The translations under genes were made by a program, and so were the position numbers. Positions 8,469 to 17,100 of a stretch of 64,000 nucleotides of DNA are shown here, piece by piece; within the stretch, counting starts at the first letter, position 1, and the number at the start of each line of letters is the position of its first letter. The stretch is from Campylobacterales bacterium (lineage in GTDB: Bacteria > Campylobacterota > Campylobacteria > Campylobacterales > Sulfurimonadaceae). The stretch covers positions 62,001-126,000 of the forward strand of contig JAFGVE010000034.1 in NCBI GenBank assembly GCA_016938175.1, read 5' to 3'. The notes below the pieces were generated by a model. It was not told where the DNA came from. It searched no databases and was given only the letters and a program-made list of their open reading frames with translations.

Positions 8469-9491
8469 ATGTCGTATAAATTAACATTTTGTATACCAGT
8501 ATATAATAGAGCAGGGTATTTAGGCGAAACTCTTGATAGTATTATTGCGCAAGCAACAGATGAGATACAAATAGTCATTAGTGATAATGCCTCAACAGAT
8601 AATACTAGGGAAGTGGTTTTTGAAGCACAAAAAAAATTTAAAAATATTGAGTATTTTTGTTGGGATGAAAATCAAGGTGCTGATAGAAATTATTTAAAAA
8701 CAGTTGAACTGGCTAGTGGGGAATACTGTTGGTTTTTAGGAAGTGATGACACAATTGATAAACAAGCTATTAAAAGAATTTTAACAGAAATTCAATTAGC
8801 TTGTGACATTTATCTTTGTAGTGAGTATTTATGTGACTTGAACATGAAACCATATGCTATTCACTATTTACTTGATGAAAAAGTAGATGACAGAATTTTT
8901 GATTTTAATAATGACTCTGAGTTATATGAATATTTTACTTTGGCGCAATCTCAAAGTGCACTTTTTGGATATTTGTCATCCATTATATTTAAAAGAGAAA
9001 AATGGAATCGAATAACCTATGATGAAACTTACACGGGTACTTTGTATTCCCATATGTTTATGTTATATTCTTTTATTGAGCATGGATGTAAGATAAAATA
9101 TATTAAAGAACCTTTGGTCTTTTGGCGTTCAGGGAATGATAGTTTTGGTGGTGCTGGTAAAATTCAAAGTAGATACTTAGTTGATATAGATGGTTTTAAA
9201 AAAATTATGGATGATTTTTTTACCGGTAAAGAGAAAATTCTAGATGCTTTTAAAGGAGTTTTTAGAAGACATCATCCTCTTAGAAATATTGCTTACTTGA
9301 GATTAAATGTCAAAAAAAAGGAAGATTGGCTTAGTATAGAACAGAAGTTATTAAATGATTATAACTATGATAAAGTTCAAATCAAATTATTAAAATGTCA
9401 GTGTGTAAGACCAATATTATATCTTTTATTTTTAGGACATAGGGTGTTAAAGAGAATACGAAGAACTCTTTTTTCTGTTAAGAAACAATGA
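8469..9491 (+). CDS. Glycosyltransferase family 2
   Basis: GT-A enzyme of 340 residues. The N-terminus reads F-C-I-P-V-Y-N-R-A, then D-N-A-S-T-D-N-T for nucleotide binding, and the metal motif G-S-D-D is at 91-94. The C-terminal third is not distinctive and may contact the acceptor. An AAAGGA site precedes the ATG. It overlaps the next GT4 gene by 4 bases. A later conserved aromatic-acidic motif is less clear than in the other GT2 proteins here, so the exact transfer cannot be assigned. Confidence 0.82.
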   Translation: MSYKLTFCIPVYNRAGYLGETLDSIIAQATDEIQIVISDNASTDNTREVVFEAQKKFKNIEYFCWDENQGADRNYLKTVELASGEYCWFLGSDDTIDKQAIKRILTEIQLACDIYLCSEYLCDLNMKPYAIHYLLDEKVDDRIFDFNNDSELYEYFTLAQSQSALFGYLSSIIFKREKWNRITYDETYTGTLYSHMFMLYSFIEHGCKIKYIKEPLVFWRSGNDSFGGAGKIQSRYLVDIDGFKKIMDDFFTGKEKILDAFKGVFRRHHPLRNIAYLRLNVKKKEDWLSIEQKLLNDYNYDKVQIKLLKCQCVRPILYLLFLGHRVLKRIRRTLFSVKKQ

Positions 9492-10639
9492 AAGTATTAA
9501 TCGTTCATAATAGATACCAGTCACGTCATATTGGTGGTGAAGATGTAGTTTATCAAAATGAATTAGAGGTACTACAACGCAAACTAGGTAAAGAAAATGT
9601 ACTAAGTTATGAAGTGTCAAACAATAATCTTAGTAAATTAAAGTTACTGTTTCATATTTGGTTTAATTACCAACATTATCAAGAAGTTCAAAAAATAATT
9701 CAAGAAAATAATATAGATATAGTACATGTACATAACTTTTATCCACTTTTGACGCCCAGTGTGTTCAAAGCTGCCAAAGATAGCGGTACAAAAGTAGTAC
9801 ATACGCTACATAATTATCGTCTATGGTGTATTTCAGGAATATTTTATAGAGATGGCTATGGAGTTTGTGAACTATGTACCAAACATACGTTCTCACTTCA
9901 AGGAATTTTGAATAAGTGTTTTAGAAAATCTATGATGCAAAGCGTATTAGCCCAAATTTCTTTTTGGTATTATCGTATTACTAAAGTATTTGAAAATATT
10001 GATTACTTTTTTGTTTTAACAAATTTTCAAAAAGAAAAAGTTGAACAATTAGGTATAAATAAAGAAAAGATTATTTTTAAACCAAACAGTTTGCATATGG
10101 ATTTTACTATTAACAGAGAAAAAAGAGACTATATTTATGTTGGTAGACTTGAAGAATCAAAAGGTATTTATGAATTATTAAAAATTTGGGATGAGCTCGA
10201 TGAAAGGTTTATTTTAACAGTCATTGGAACTGGAGATAATGAACAAGAGTTAAGAGCTAAATATCAGAAAAAAAATATTATCTTTAAAGGAAAATGTTCT
10301 AGAGAAGAAACACTTTCGTCTATTTCAAAATCGAAGTATTTAATTCAACCATCTCAATGGTATGAAACTTTTGGATTAACTATTTTAGAAGCAATGGGTT
10401 TTGGTATTCCTGTAATAGGATTTGATATTGGGACTCGTAAAGACTTTATTCAAGATGGTGTGAATGGGTTTTTAAGTAGTAGGGATAATTTGAAATATAT
10501 TATAGAAAACTCCTTAAAATTTGAAGGTTATCCAGCGATGAGTAAAAATGCTATTCAGACAGCAAAGTTATATGAAAATGATTATATGATGGAAAAGCAG
10601 ATCGAAATTTATAAAAATATTATGGAGCCATCTTCTTGA
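9488..10639 (+). CDS. Glycosyltransferase family 4 (GT-B)
   Basis: Retaining GT-B glycosyltransferase of 383 residues. The N-terminal domain has the G-G-E-D acceptor loop and an H-V-H-N block. The E-x7-E motif is at E293 and E301 in Y-E-T-F-G-L-T-I-L-E, followed by the nucleotide loop A-M-G-F-G-I-P-V-I-G. It overlaps the GT2 genes on both sides by 4 bases, which argues for coupled translation and sequential action on one glycan. A cluster of cysteines around C-E-L-C in the middle is unusual for the family and is of unknown meaning. Confidence 0.85.
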   Translation: MKVLIVHNRYQSRHIGGEDVVYQNELEVLQRKLGKENVLSYEVSNNNLSKLKLLFHIWFNYQHYQEVQKIIQENNIDIVHVHNFYPLLTPSVFKAAKDSGTKVVHTLHNYRLWCISGIFYRDGYGVCELCTKHTFSLQGILNKCFRKSMMQSVLAQISFWYYRITKVFENIDYFFVLTNFQKEKVEQLGINKEKIIFKPNSLHMDFTINREKRDYIYVGRLEESKGIYELLKIWDELDERFILTVIGTGDNEQELRAKYQKKNIIFKGKCSREETLSSISKSKYLIQPSQWYETFGLTILEAMGFGIPVIGFDIGTRKDFIQDGVNGFLSSRDNLKYIIENSLKFEGYPAMSKNAIQTAKLYENDYMMEKQIEIYKNIMEPSS

Positions 10640-11388
10640 AAATATCAATTATAACTGTTGTATGGAATAATGTGGACACTATTGGCGATGCTATTGAATC
10701 GGTGTTATCCCAAACGTACAACAATATAGAGTACATAATTATTGATGGTGGAAGTACTGATGGTACTGTGGATATTATAGAAAGTTATGGATCGAAAATC
10801 ACTAAGTTTATAAGTGAAAAAGACAAGGGGCTTTATGATGCTATGAATAAGGGTATTGCACTAGCTACAGGTGATATAGTTGGAATACTCAATAGTGATG
10901 ACTTTTACATTGATGAATTTGTTATTGAAAAGGTTGTAAAAGAGTTTGTAAATAAGGATGTGGATAGTGTGTATGCTGATTTGGTATTTGTTAAACCTGA
11001 TAATTTAGAAAAAGTTGTTCGTTATTATGATAGTGGAAAATTTCATCCTTCGAAATTTGCTTATGGATGGATGCCGGCACACCCTACTTTTTTTGTAAAA
11101 AAAGTCTTTTATGATAAATATGGTCTATACAAAATAGATTATAAAATAGCTGCTGATTATGAGCTTTTGATTCGGTTTTTAAGTAAATATAAATTGAGTT
11201 ATTTCCACTTAAAAGAACCTATTATAAAGATGCGAGTTGGCGGAGTTAGCACAAGTGGATTAAAAAGTAACTATATTTTAAATAAAGAGATTATACGTGC
11301 TTGCGCTGAAAATGGAATCCAGACAAACTGGTTCAAGGTTCTTGCAAAGTATCCAAGTAAACTATTAGGGTTGTTAAAAAAATCATGA
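10636..11388 (+). CDS. Glycosyltransferase family 2 (WcaA-like)
   Basis: GT-A enzyme of 250 residues, with I-I-D-G-G-S-T-D-G-T near 35-44, the S-E-K-D-K-G-L-Y-D-A-M-N-K-G block at 60-73, and the metal motif S-D-D at 87-89. That middle block is typical of the GT2 subgroup found in colanic acid and O-antigen clusters. It starts at TTG 10636 inside the end of the preceding gene; no ATG lies close enough to keep the conserved K-I-S-I-I-T-V-V-W strand. It overlaps the epimerase gene by 4 bases. Confidence 0.85.
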   Translation: MKISIITVVWNNVDTIGDAIESVLSQTYNNIEYIIIDGGSTDGTVDIIESYGSKITKFISEKDKGLYDAMNKGIALATGDIVGILNSDDFYIDEFVIEKVVKEFVNKDVDSVYADLVFVKPDNLEKVVRYYDSGKFHPSKFAYGWMPAHPTFFVKKVFYDKYGLYKIDYKIAADYELLIRFLSKYKLSYFHLKEPIIKMRVGGVSTSGLKSNYILNKEIIRACAENGIQTNWFKVLAKYPSKLLGLLKKS

Positions 11389-12242
11389 ATATCTTAATAA
11401 CTGGATCAAGGGGTTTTATAGGCAATTATTTTATAAATGAATATAGTAGTAATTACAAAATTAACACCTTTTCATTTGTAAAAGAGAATTTAGATAACTT
11501 AAATTTAGAAGTGACAGAGTTGGTACTTCATCTCTCAGCTCTTGTACACCAGATGGGTGGTGCGAGTGCTAGTGAGTATGAACGAGTGAATGTAACACAG
11601 ACATTAGAATTGGCTAAAAGAGCAAAAGAGTCAGGGGTTAAGCACTTCATTTTTATGAGTAGTGTGAAAGTCTATGGTGAAGAGACTGATAGAGTGTATA
11701 CTGAGACAACTCCATGTCACCCAGAAGATGATTATGGTAAGAGCAAGCTCAGAGCAGAAGAAGAACTTCTAAAACTACAGAGTGAAGAGTTTCAAGTAAG
11801 TATAGTCCGTACACCCATTGTGTATGGATATGGAGTAAAAGCAAATATAAAAAGTCTTGTAAATCTTGTGAAAAAAATCTCTATTTTACCTTTTGGAAAT
11901 ATTAATAATAAACGAAGTATGGTCTATATAGGTAACTTAGCACATTTAGTAAATGAGTTGATTCAAGAGAAGAAACAAGGTGTTTTTCTTGCGGCTGATG
12001 ACACCTCTGTAAGTACTTCAGAGTTTATCAAGATCATAGCAGAAAATTTAAATAAACGCATATATTTAATAGAGTTACCATTTTTTGAAACTTTATTGAA
12101 GTTTTTCAAGCCATCATTTCATAAAAGGCTTTATGGAAGCTTAGAGGTAAATAATGACTTTACAAAAAAAGAGTTAAATTTGCAAAATCCATTTAGTACC
12201 AAAGAGGGCATACGAAAGATGCTTTATGGAGATGATAGATGA
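11385..12242 (+). CDS. NAD-dependent sugar epimerase/reductase (WbpK/WbpV-like)
   Basis: Extended short-chain dehydrogenase of 285 residues with the cofactor loop G-S-R-G-F-I-G at 7-13 and the catalytic Y117/K121 pair (Y-G-K-S-K). Placed between glycosyltransferases and directly before a WecA/WbpL-type transferase and a WbpM-type dehydratase, it matches the arrangement in which WbpK or WbpV reduces the 4-keto-6-deoxy-HexNAc nucleotide to UDP-FucNAc or UDP-QuiNAc. That role is inferred from context; a plain UDP-hexose 4-epimerase is the alternative. Overlaps both neighbours by 4 bases. Confidence 0.75.
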   Translation: MNILITGSRGFIGNYFINEYSSNYKINTFSFVKENLDNLNLEVTELVLHLSALVHQMGGASASEYERVNVTQTLELAKRAKESGVKHFIFMSSVKVYGEETDRVYTETTPCHPEDDYGKSKLRAEEELLKLQSEEFQVSIVRTPIVYGYGVKANIKSLVNLVKKISILPFGNINNKRSMVYIGNLAHLVNELIQEKKQGVFLAADDTSVSTSEFIKIIAENLNKRIYLIELPFFETLLKFFKPSFHKRLYGSLEVNNDFTKKELNLQNPFSTKEGIRKMLYGDDR

Positions 12243-13201
12243 TATATATTATTGTATTAGTATGTTCATTCATTCTTACCTATTTTGTAAAAGAGTTTGC
12301 ACTCAAAAAGTCTTTAGTAGCTGAGATAAATGAAAGAAGTTCACACACTGTACCAACACCTCATGGCGGAGGAATAGCCATAGCACTTACTTGGTTTGGG
12401 GGCATTACGTATCTTTATATCACAAATGTAATAGAATTTTCACTCTACGGGGCTTTACTAAGCGGAGTTATTATATCTGTCATATCTTATGTAGATGACC
12501 TGATAGAATTAAGTCCAAAAATACGTCTTTTAGCACAAGCCTTAACGGCTTTTTTTGGGCTTTATTTTCTTGGTGGGCTTCATGAAATTAACCTCTTCTT
12601 TTTTCAGATAGATTACGTTTACTTCACAAACATCTTTGCATTTTTTATGATTATTTGGTTTATCAATCTTTATAACTTTTTAGATGGTATTGATGGCTAT
12701 GCTGGAAGTGAGGCCATTTTTATTGCACTTGGAGCTTATACTCTATTTGGAGGTGAACACTTTCTTGTTCTTGCTGCTGCAGTCTTAGGTTTTTTACTCT
12801 GGAACTGGCATAAAGCAAAAATTTTTATGGGAGATGTAGGAAGTACTTTACTAGGCTACAATGTAGCGATATTTACAATTTATTATGCAAATGAACATAG
12901 TAGTAATTTTTGGATTTTTATACTCCTTTTCTCACTCTTTTGGTTTGATGCTACACTAACACTACTAAGACGCTATAAAAATGGGGAAAAATTAAGTCAA
13001 GCACATAAAAAGCATACATATCAACGACTTGTCCAAAGTGGATGGAGGCATGATAAAGTTGTACTAGCTTCAATACTTGTGAATCTTTTTATACTTAGTT
13101 TGATTTATATAATAGACTCCACAGCTTTACTACTTTTTATAACTTTAATCTTGCTCTTTTTTATAGTAAAGTTTGTAGATAAAAAAAAGGAGTTTGAATG
13201 A
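12239..13201 (+). CDS. Polyprenyl-phosphate HexNAc-1-phosphate transferase (WecA/WbpL family)
   Basis: Polytopic membrane phosphoglycosyltransferase of 320 residues that primes glycan synthesis on undecaprenyl phosphate. The family motifs are all visible: P-H-G-G-G near 41-45, the Asp pair D86-D87, N-F-L-D-G-I-D-G at 146-153, M-G-D-V-G-S near 200, and H-K-K-H-T-Y-Q-R in the cytoplasmic loop before the last helices. About nine to eleven hydrophobic helices cover the length. Together with the neighbouring reductase and dehydratase it would load FucNAc- or QuiNAc-1-phosphate. It is the second priming enzyme of the cluster, chemically unrelated to the monotopic one at 2993. Confidence 0.88.
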   Translation: MIYIIVLVCSFILTYFVKEFALKKSLVAEINERSSHTVPTPHGGGIAIALTWFGGITYLYITNVIEFSLYGALLSGVIISVISYVDDLIELSPKIRLLAQALTAFFGLYFLGGLHEINLFFFQIDYVYFTNIFAFFMIIWFINLYNFLDGIDGYAGSEAIFIALGAYTLFGGEHFLVLAAAVLGFLLWNWHKAKIFMGDVGSTLLGYNVAIFTIYYANEHSSNFWIFILLFSLFWFDATLTLLRRYKNGEKLSQAHKKHTYQRLVQSGWRHDKVVLASILVNLFILSLIYIIDSTALLLFITLILLFFIVKFVDKKKEFE

Positions 13202-14949
13202 TTTTAAAACCTTCTGAGTTTAAAAGAAAGGTATTTTTTATTATCTTTGATACTCTTATTATCTTTTTTGCTTCTTTTTTTGCTTTTGCACTACGTTTTG
13301 ATTTTTCTATACCTGATGAGTTTATACCATCAATGTATATAACAACTTTTATACTTGTTTTTTTACGTGTTACTCTCTACTCTAGTTTTAGAGTTTATGA
13401 TATCAGTTGGCGTCATTTTGGTTTTAAAGATATGACTGGTTTAGTCTATGCTACTATCTTTGGTACTATGGTACTTCTTATTATCTCTTATCTCTTACGT
13501 AATTTTGGTTACGTTATTCCCCGTTCTATTATTCCTATAGAGTTTTTTATTTCACTCTTTTTAGTCTTGGCTCTTCGTGTAAGTAAACGTCTCTATCTTG
13601 AAAGAAATAAGATAAACCTTGACGCAAAAAATACTATTGTAATCGCTGACTTGGACAGAGCAAATACAATCTTACGTACCATACAAAACAGTCAGAGTGA
13701 TTACTATCCAGTTGCAATAGTTAATGATAAAGAGAGAGGGAAAAAACTCAATGGTATAGAAGTATACTCTTGGGATATCTTACGTAAAAGTTCTTTGGTA
13801 TGTGAAGTGGCAATAGTAGATGAAAAAACAGATGTGGTAAAGATTTACGACTTGCTTAGTGAACTTGGTGTTCATAGTATTCGTATAGCGAGCGAGTATG
13901 GAGAGTATGGAGCTGAGTTAAAAGATATTTCAGTCGAAGATTTATTGGCACGCCATCCAAAAGACTTAGACAAAAAAGCCATTGAGAGCTTTATAGTTGG
14001 AAAAAAAGTACTCATAACTGGTGCTGGAGGGAGTATTGGAAGTGAGATAGCCCGTCAGTGTAGCTCTTTTGGGGCGAGTAAACTCATCTTACTTGATCAT
14101 AGTGAGTTTAATTTGTACCAAATTGCTGAAGAGCTAGCAGAGTCTGCTCCTGTACTTGTAATGCAGTCAGTTGTCAATAGAGAATTATTAGATGAAACAT
14201 TTAAAAAACATCAACCAGATATTGTCATTCATGCGGCTGCTTATAAACATGTCCCTTTAGTAGAAGATAATATTTCAGAAGCGATTTTAAATAATGTAGT
14301 GGGAACTAAAAATGTCATCGATTGCTCTATTGAAAATGGTGTAGAGAAATTTTTGCTTATCTCAACAGATAAAGCTGTACGTCCTACAAATGTTATGGGA
14401 ACTACAAAACGCATCTGTGAGCTGTACTTACAAAATGTTGAGAGAAAAGATACAGAAGTTGTAGCAGTAAGGTTTGGTAATGTCCTTGGAAGTAGTGGAA
14501 GCGTAATACCAAAGTTTAAAGCGCAACTTGCTGCAGGTGGTCCCATTACTGTAACACATCCAGATATTACACGCTATTTTATGCTTATTCCAGAGGCGTG
14601 TGAACTTGTACTACAAGCTGCGAGTATAGGTAAGGGTGGTGAGATTTTTATTCTTGATATGGGTGAACCAGTTAAGATTGTAGATCTTGCTAAAAAGATG
14701 ATAGACTTGAGTGGACGCGATGATATAAGTATAGAGTTTAGCGGACTGAGACCTGGTGAGAAGCTTTACGAAGAGTTACTCATAAGTGAGAGTGACATGA
14801 CAACAGAGTATGAGTCTATTACCGTAGCTGGAAAAAGTGACTATGCAATTGAAAAGTTAAACAGAGATATAGAAGAGTTAGTTAGTACTGAGAAAAAACT
14901 TGAGAAACTCAAAGAGATAGTTCCAGAGTTTAATCATATGACTAAATAA
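13198..14949 (+). CDS. Membrane UDP-GlcNAc 4,6-dehydratase (PglF/WbpM/CapD family)
   Basis: 583 residues: about four N-terminal transmembrane helices (to ~140), a first Rossmann-like region, then the catalytic domain beginning with I-T-G-A-G-G-S-I-G near 275. The active-site tyrosine of ordinary dehydratases is replaced by methionine: the motif is M400-G-T-T-K404, preceded by S-T-D-K-A. This replacement defines the large membrane-anchored group. It turns UDP-GlcNAc into the 4-keto-6-deoxy sugar, the precursor of bacillosamine, FucNAc or QuiNAc. An AAGGAG site precedes the ATG, and it overlaps the transferase gene by 4 bases. Last gene of the cluster. Confidence 0.92.
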   Translation: MILKPSEFKRKVFFIIFDTLIIFFASFFAFALRFDFSIPDEFIPSMYITTFILVFLRVTLYSSFRVYDISWRHFGFKDMTGLVYATIFGTMVLLIISYLLRNFGYVIPRSIIPIEFFISLFLVLALRVSKRLYLERNKINLDAKNTIVIADLDRANTILRTIQNSQSDYYPVAIVNDKERGKKLNGIEVYSWDILRKSSLVCEVAIVDEKTDVVKIYDLLSELGVHSIRIASEYGEYGAELKDISVEDLLARHPKDLDKKAIESFIVGKKVLITGAGGSIGSEIARQCSSFGASKLILLDHSEFNLYQIAEELAESAPVLVMQSVVNRELLDETFKKHQPDIVIHAAAYKHVPLVEDNISEAILNNVVGTKNVIDCSIENGVEKFLLISTDKAVRPTNVMGTTKRICELYLQNVERKDTEVVAVRFGNVLGSSGSVIPKFKAQLAAGGPITVTHPDITRYFMLIPEACELVLQAASIGKGGEIFILDMGEPVKIVDLAKKMIDLSGRDDISIEFSGLRPGEKLYEELLISESDMTTEYESITVAGKSDYAIEKLNRDIEELVSTEKKLEKLKEIVPEFNHMTK

Positions 14950-15012
14950 TTTTATTTGTTATTTTTAATTTTTTATTGTAAACTACTTTGATTTTAAATT
15001 AAAGGGGTTCCT

Positions 15013-15261
15013 ATGAAAATTTTAATGACATTAGTTTTAGGTAGTGCATTTTTATGTGCTTCCGTAGATATTAATAGCGCTACAGCCAAAGAGTTAACAA
15101 CACTCAAAGGTATAGGTTTGAAAAAAGCTGAGGCGATTGTCGCATATAGAGAGAGTAACTGCTTTAAAACCCTAAACGATTTAACACATGTTAAAGGTGT
15201 TGGAGAGAAGTTTATAGAAAACAATAAAGATGAAATAAGCATCGGAGCGTGTAAGCATTAG
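15013..15261 (+). CDS. ComEA-like secreted helix-hairpin-helix protein
   Basis: 82 residues: a signal peptide (about 1-16, hydrophobic and ending A-S), then V-D-I-N-S-A-T and two helix-hairpin-helix turns (L-K-G-I-G-L-K-K-A and V-K-G-V-G-E-K-F). This is the ComEA layout: a periplasmic protein that binds double-stranded DNA and ratchets it inward during natural transformation. Two cysteines near residues 53 and 80 could form a disulfide. An AAAGGGG site precedes the ATG. A secreted DNA ligase lies 1.8 kb downstream. Confidence 0.85.
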   Translation: MKILMTLVLGSAFLCASVDINSATAKELTTLKGIGLKKAEAIVAYRESNCFKTLNDLTHVKGVGEKFIENNKDEISIGACKH

Positions 15262-15269
15262 TCTTATAA

Positions 15270-15302
15270 TTGACAATATAACTTTTCCTTGATATATTGT
15301 CA
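15270..15302. promoter_or_regulatory. Inverted repeat and promoter-like elements over the mqnE start
   Basis: Perfect 10-base inverted repeat: TGACAATATA at 15271-15280 and TATATTGTCA at 15293-15302, with 12 bases between. The arms double as promoter elements: TTGACA at 15270-15275, a 17-base gap, and TATATT at 15293-15298. Transcription would begin about at the mqnE ATG (15306). A dimeric regulator binding here would block the polymerase; alternatively the RNA or DNA could fold into a hairpin. Confidence 0.55.
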
Positions 15303-15305
15303 TTT

Positions 15306-16352
15306 ATGATACTAAATAATAATAGAATAGACTTTCAAACAGCACTTTCACTTTACGATATGGACTTTTTTGAGCTTGGCGAGATGGCAGATAAAAAGCG
15401 CCAAGAACTTCACGGAAAAAAGACCTACTTTAACATCAATAGACACATAAACCCGACAAATGTATGTGCAGACGTGTGCAAATTTTGCGCTTACTCTGCA
15501 ACACGTAAAAATCCAAATCAGTATACTATGGACCACGAGGAGATACTCAGAGTTGTGGCAGACATTGATAAACGTGGTGCAAAAGAGGTGCACATAGTCT
15601 CAGCACACAATCCAAATGTAACACTTGAGTGGTACCTGGGGATTTTTAAAAAGATTAAAGCAGCATATCCACATATGCACATTAAAGCACTTACAGCAGC
15701 TGAAGTTGATTTTCTTTCTCGCCATCATGGACTTAGCTATGATGAAGTACTTGACTTGATGATAGAAAACGGTGTTGACTCTATGCCAGGTGGTGGAGCC
15801 GAGATATTTGATGAGAAGGTTAGAGACTTTATCTGTAAAGGTAAAGTAACCTCAGACCAATGGTTTGAGATTCACAGAAAATGGCATGAACGTGGTCGTA
15901 AATCAAACGTAACGATGCTTTTTGGTCATGTAGAATCACGTGAAAATAGAATTGACCATATGATGCGAATACGAGCCCTGCAAGATGAGACAGGAGGTTT
16001 TAATTGTTTTATTCCTCTTGTATACCAAACAGAGAATAACTACCTAAATATTAAAGCTCCAATTACTGCAAATGAGATTTTAAAAACAATGGCAGTTGCA
16101 CGTTTAGTTCTTGATAATGTACTAAACTTGAAAGCTTACTGGGTGACTTCAACTGTAAATTTAGCACTTGTTGCACAAGAGTTTGGAGCAAATGATTTAG
16201 ATGGAACCATTGAAAAGGAGTCTATTAACTCAGCAGCAGGCGCAAAAAGTGCTAATGGAGTAGATTTGCATGATTTTACTGCACTGATAAAAAACAGTGG
16301 TTTTACTCCAGTGGAACGTGATAGCGTTTATAATGAAATAAGGGTCTGGTAG
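15306..16352 (+). CDS. mqnE: Aminodeoxyfutalosine synthase (radical SAM, menaquinone synthesis)
   Basis: Radical S-adenosylmethionine enzyme of the futalosine route to menaquinone. It joins the chorismate-derived enolpyruvyl benzoate to SAM, giving aminodeoxyfutalosine. Counting from the ATG at 15306 there are 348 residues. The iron-sulfur cysteines are C54, C58 and C61 (C-x3-C-x2-C), and the S-M-P-G-G-G-A-E-I-F-D-E block is characteristic of MqnE as against MqnC. A TTG at 15297 is also possible, but neither start has a ribosome site. It ends 7 bases before the next glycosyltransferase. Confidence 0.88.
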   Translation: MILNNNRIDFQTALSLYDMDFFELGEMADKKRQELHGKKTYFNINRHINPTNVCADVCKFCAYSATRKNPNQYTMDHEEILRVVADIDKRGAKEVHIVSAHNPNVTLEWYLGIFKKIKAAYPHMHIKALTAAEVDFLSRHHGLSYDEVLDLMIENGVDSMPGGGAEIFDEKVRDFICKGKVTSDQWFEIHRKWHERGRKSNVTMLFGHVESRENRIDHMMRIRALQDETGGFNCFIPLVYQTENNYLNIKAPITANEILKTMAVARLVLDNVLNLKAYWVTSTVNLALVAQEFGANDLDGTIEKESINSAAGAKSANGVDLHDFTALIKNSGFTPVERDSVYNEIRVW

Positions 16353-16359
16353 CGATTTT

Positions 16360-17100
16360 TTGCTAGTATCGGTTATTATCCCCACATATAACCGTTACAC
16401 CCTTTTACAAAGAGCGATTCGCTCACTTTTAGAACAAACCCACCAAGTCGCTGAAGTCATAGTTGTTGATGACGGCTCAACTGATAACACAGCACAAATC
16501 CAAAAAGACTTTCCTTACATAAGATACATTTACCAAGAAAACTCCGGTGTTGCAGCTGCTCGAAACAGAGGCATAGAGTTAGCTCAACATAAGTGGATAG
16601 CTTTTTTAGACTCTGATGATGAGTGGCATAGTGAGAAGCTTGAGAGGCAAGTACTGCTTCATCGAAATAATCCAGATATACTTTTTAGTTACACAGCAGA
16701 GCTGTGGTTACGTAACAATACGCAAGTAAAAATTCCTAAAAAATACAAAAAAATTGGACAAAATATATTTGTCGAAAACCTCTCTTATTGTAACATTGCT
16801 CCATCGTCTGTTTTACTCCATAGAAGCATTTTAGAGAGAGTTGGCTTTTTTGACGACTCTTTTAGAGTCTGTGAAGATTATGAGTTGTGGCTTAGAATAC
16901 TGAGTGTTTATGAAGCAGGGCTTATAAACGAGCCACTTATACATAAACATGCTGGACATGATTTACAACTTGGCTTTAGTAAAAATATGGAAACGTTACG
17001 TATTAGGGCTTTAGAAAAGCTCTTACATAAGCCTTTAAGTAAAACTTATAGAGCCTTAGTCCAAAAAGAGCTAGAAGAGAAATTAGCGAGGCAAAAATGA
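16360..17100 (+). CDS. Glycosyltransferase family 2
   Basis: GT-A enzyme of 246 residues with S-V-I-I-P-T-Y-N-R near the start, V-V-D-D-G-S-T-D-N-T at 35-44 and the metal motif D-S-D-D at 84-87, followed by E-D-Y-E-L-W-L-R. An in-frame stop at 16339 and the lack of any ATG make TTG 16360 the only usable start, 7 bases after the mqnE stop. It is separate from the main glycan cluster, lying between mqnE and the DNA ligase, and overlaps the ligase by 4 bases. It may act on the lipooligosaccharide core or the PglB glycan; specificity is unknown. Confidence 0.82.
   Translation: MLVSVIIPTYNRYTLLQRAIRSLLEQTHQVAEVIVVDDGSTDNTAQIQKDFPYIRYIYQENSGVAAARNRGIELAQHKWIAFLDSDDEWHSEKLERQVLLHRNNPDILFSYTAELWLRNNTQVKIPKKYKKIGQNIFVENLSYCNIAPSSVLLHRSILERVGFFDDSFRVCEDYELWLRILSVYEAGLINEPLIHKHAGHDLQLGFSKNMETLRIRALEKLLHKPLSKTYRALVQKELEEKLARQK

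Noticed and set aside
1..14949. Phase-variable poly-G or poly-C tracts in the glycosyltransferases
   Set aside because: No G or C run of phase-variation length was found on reading; the long homopolymers are A or T runs.
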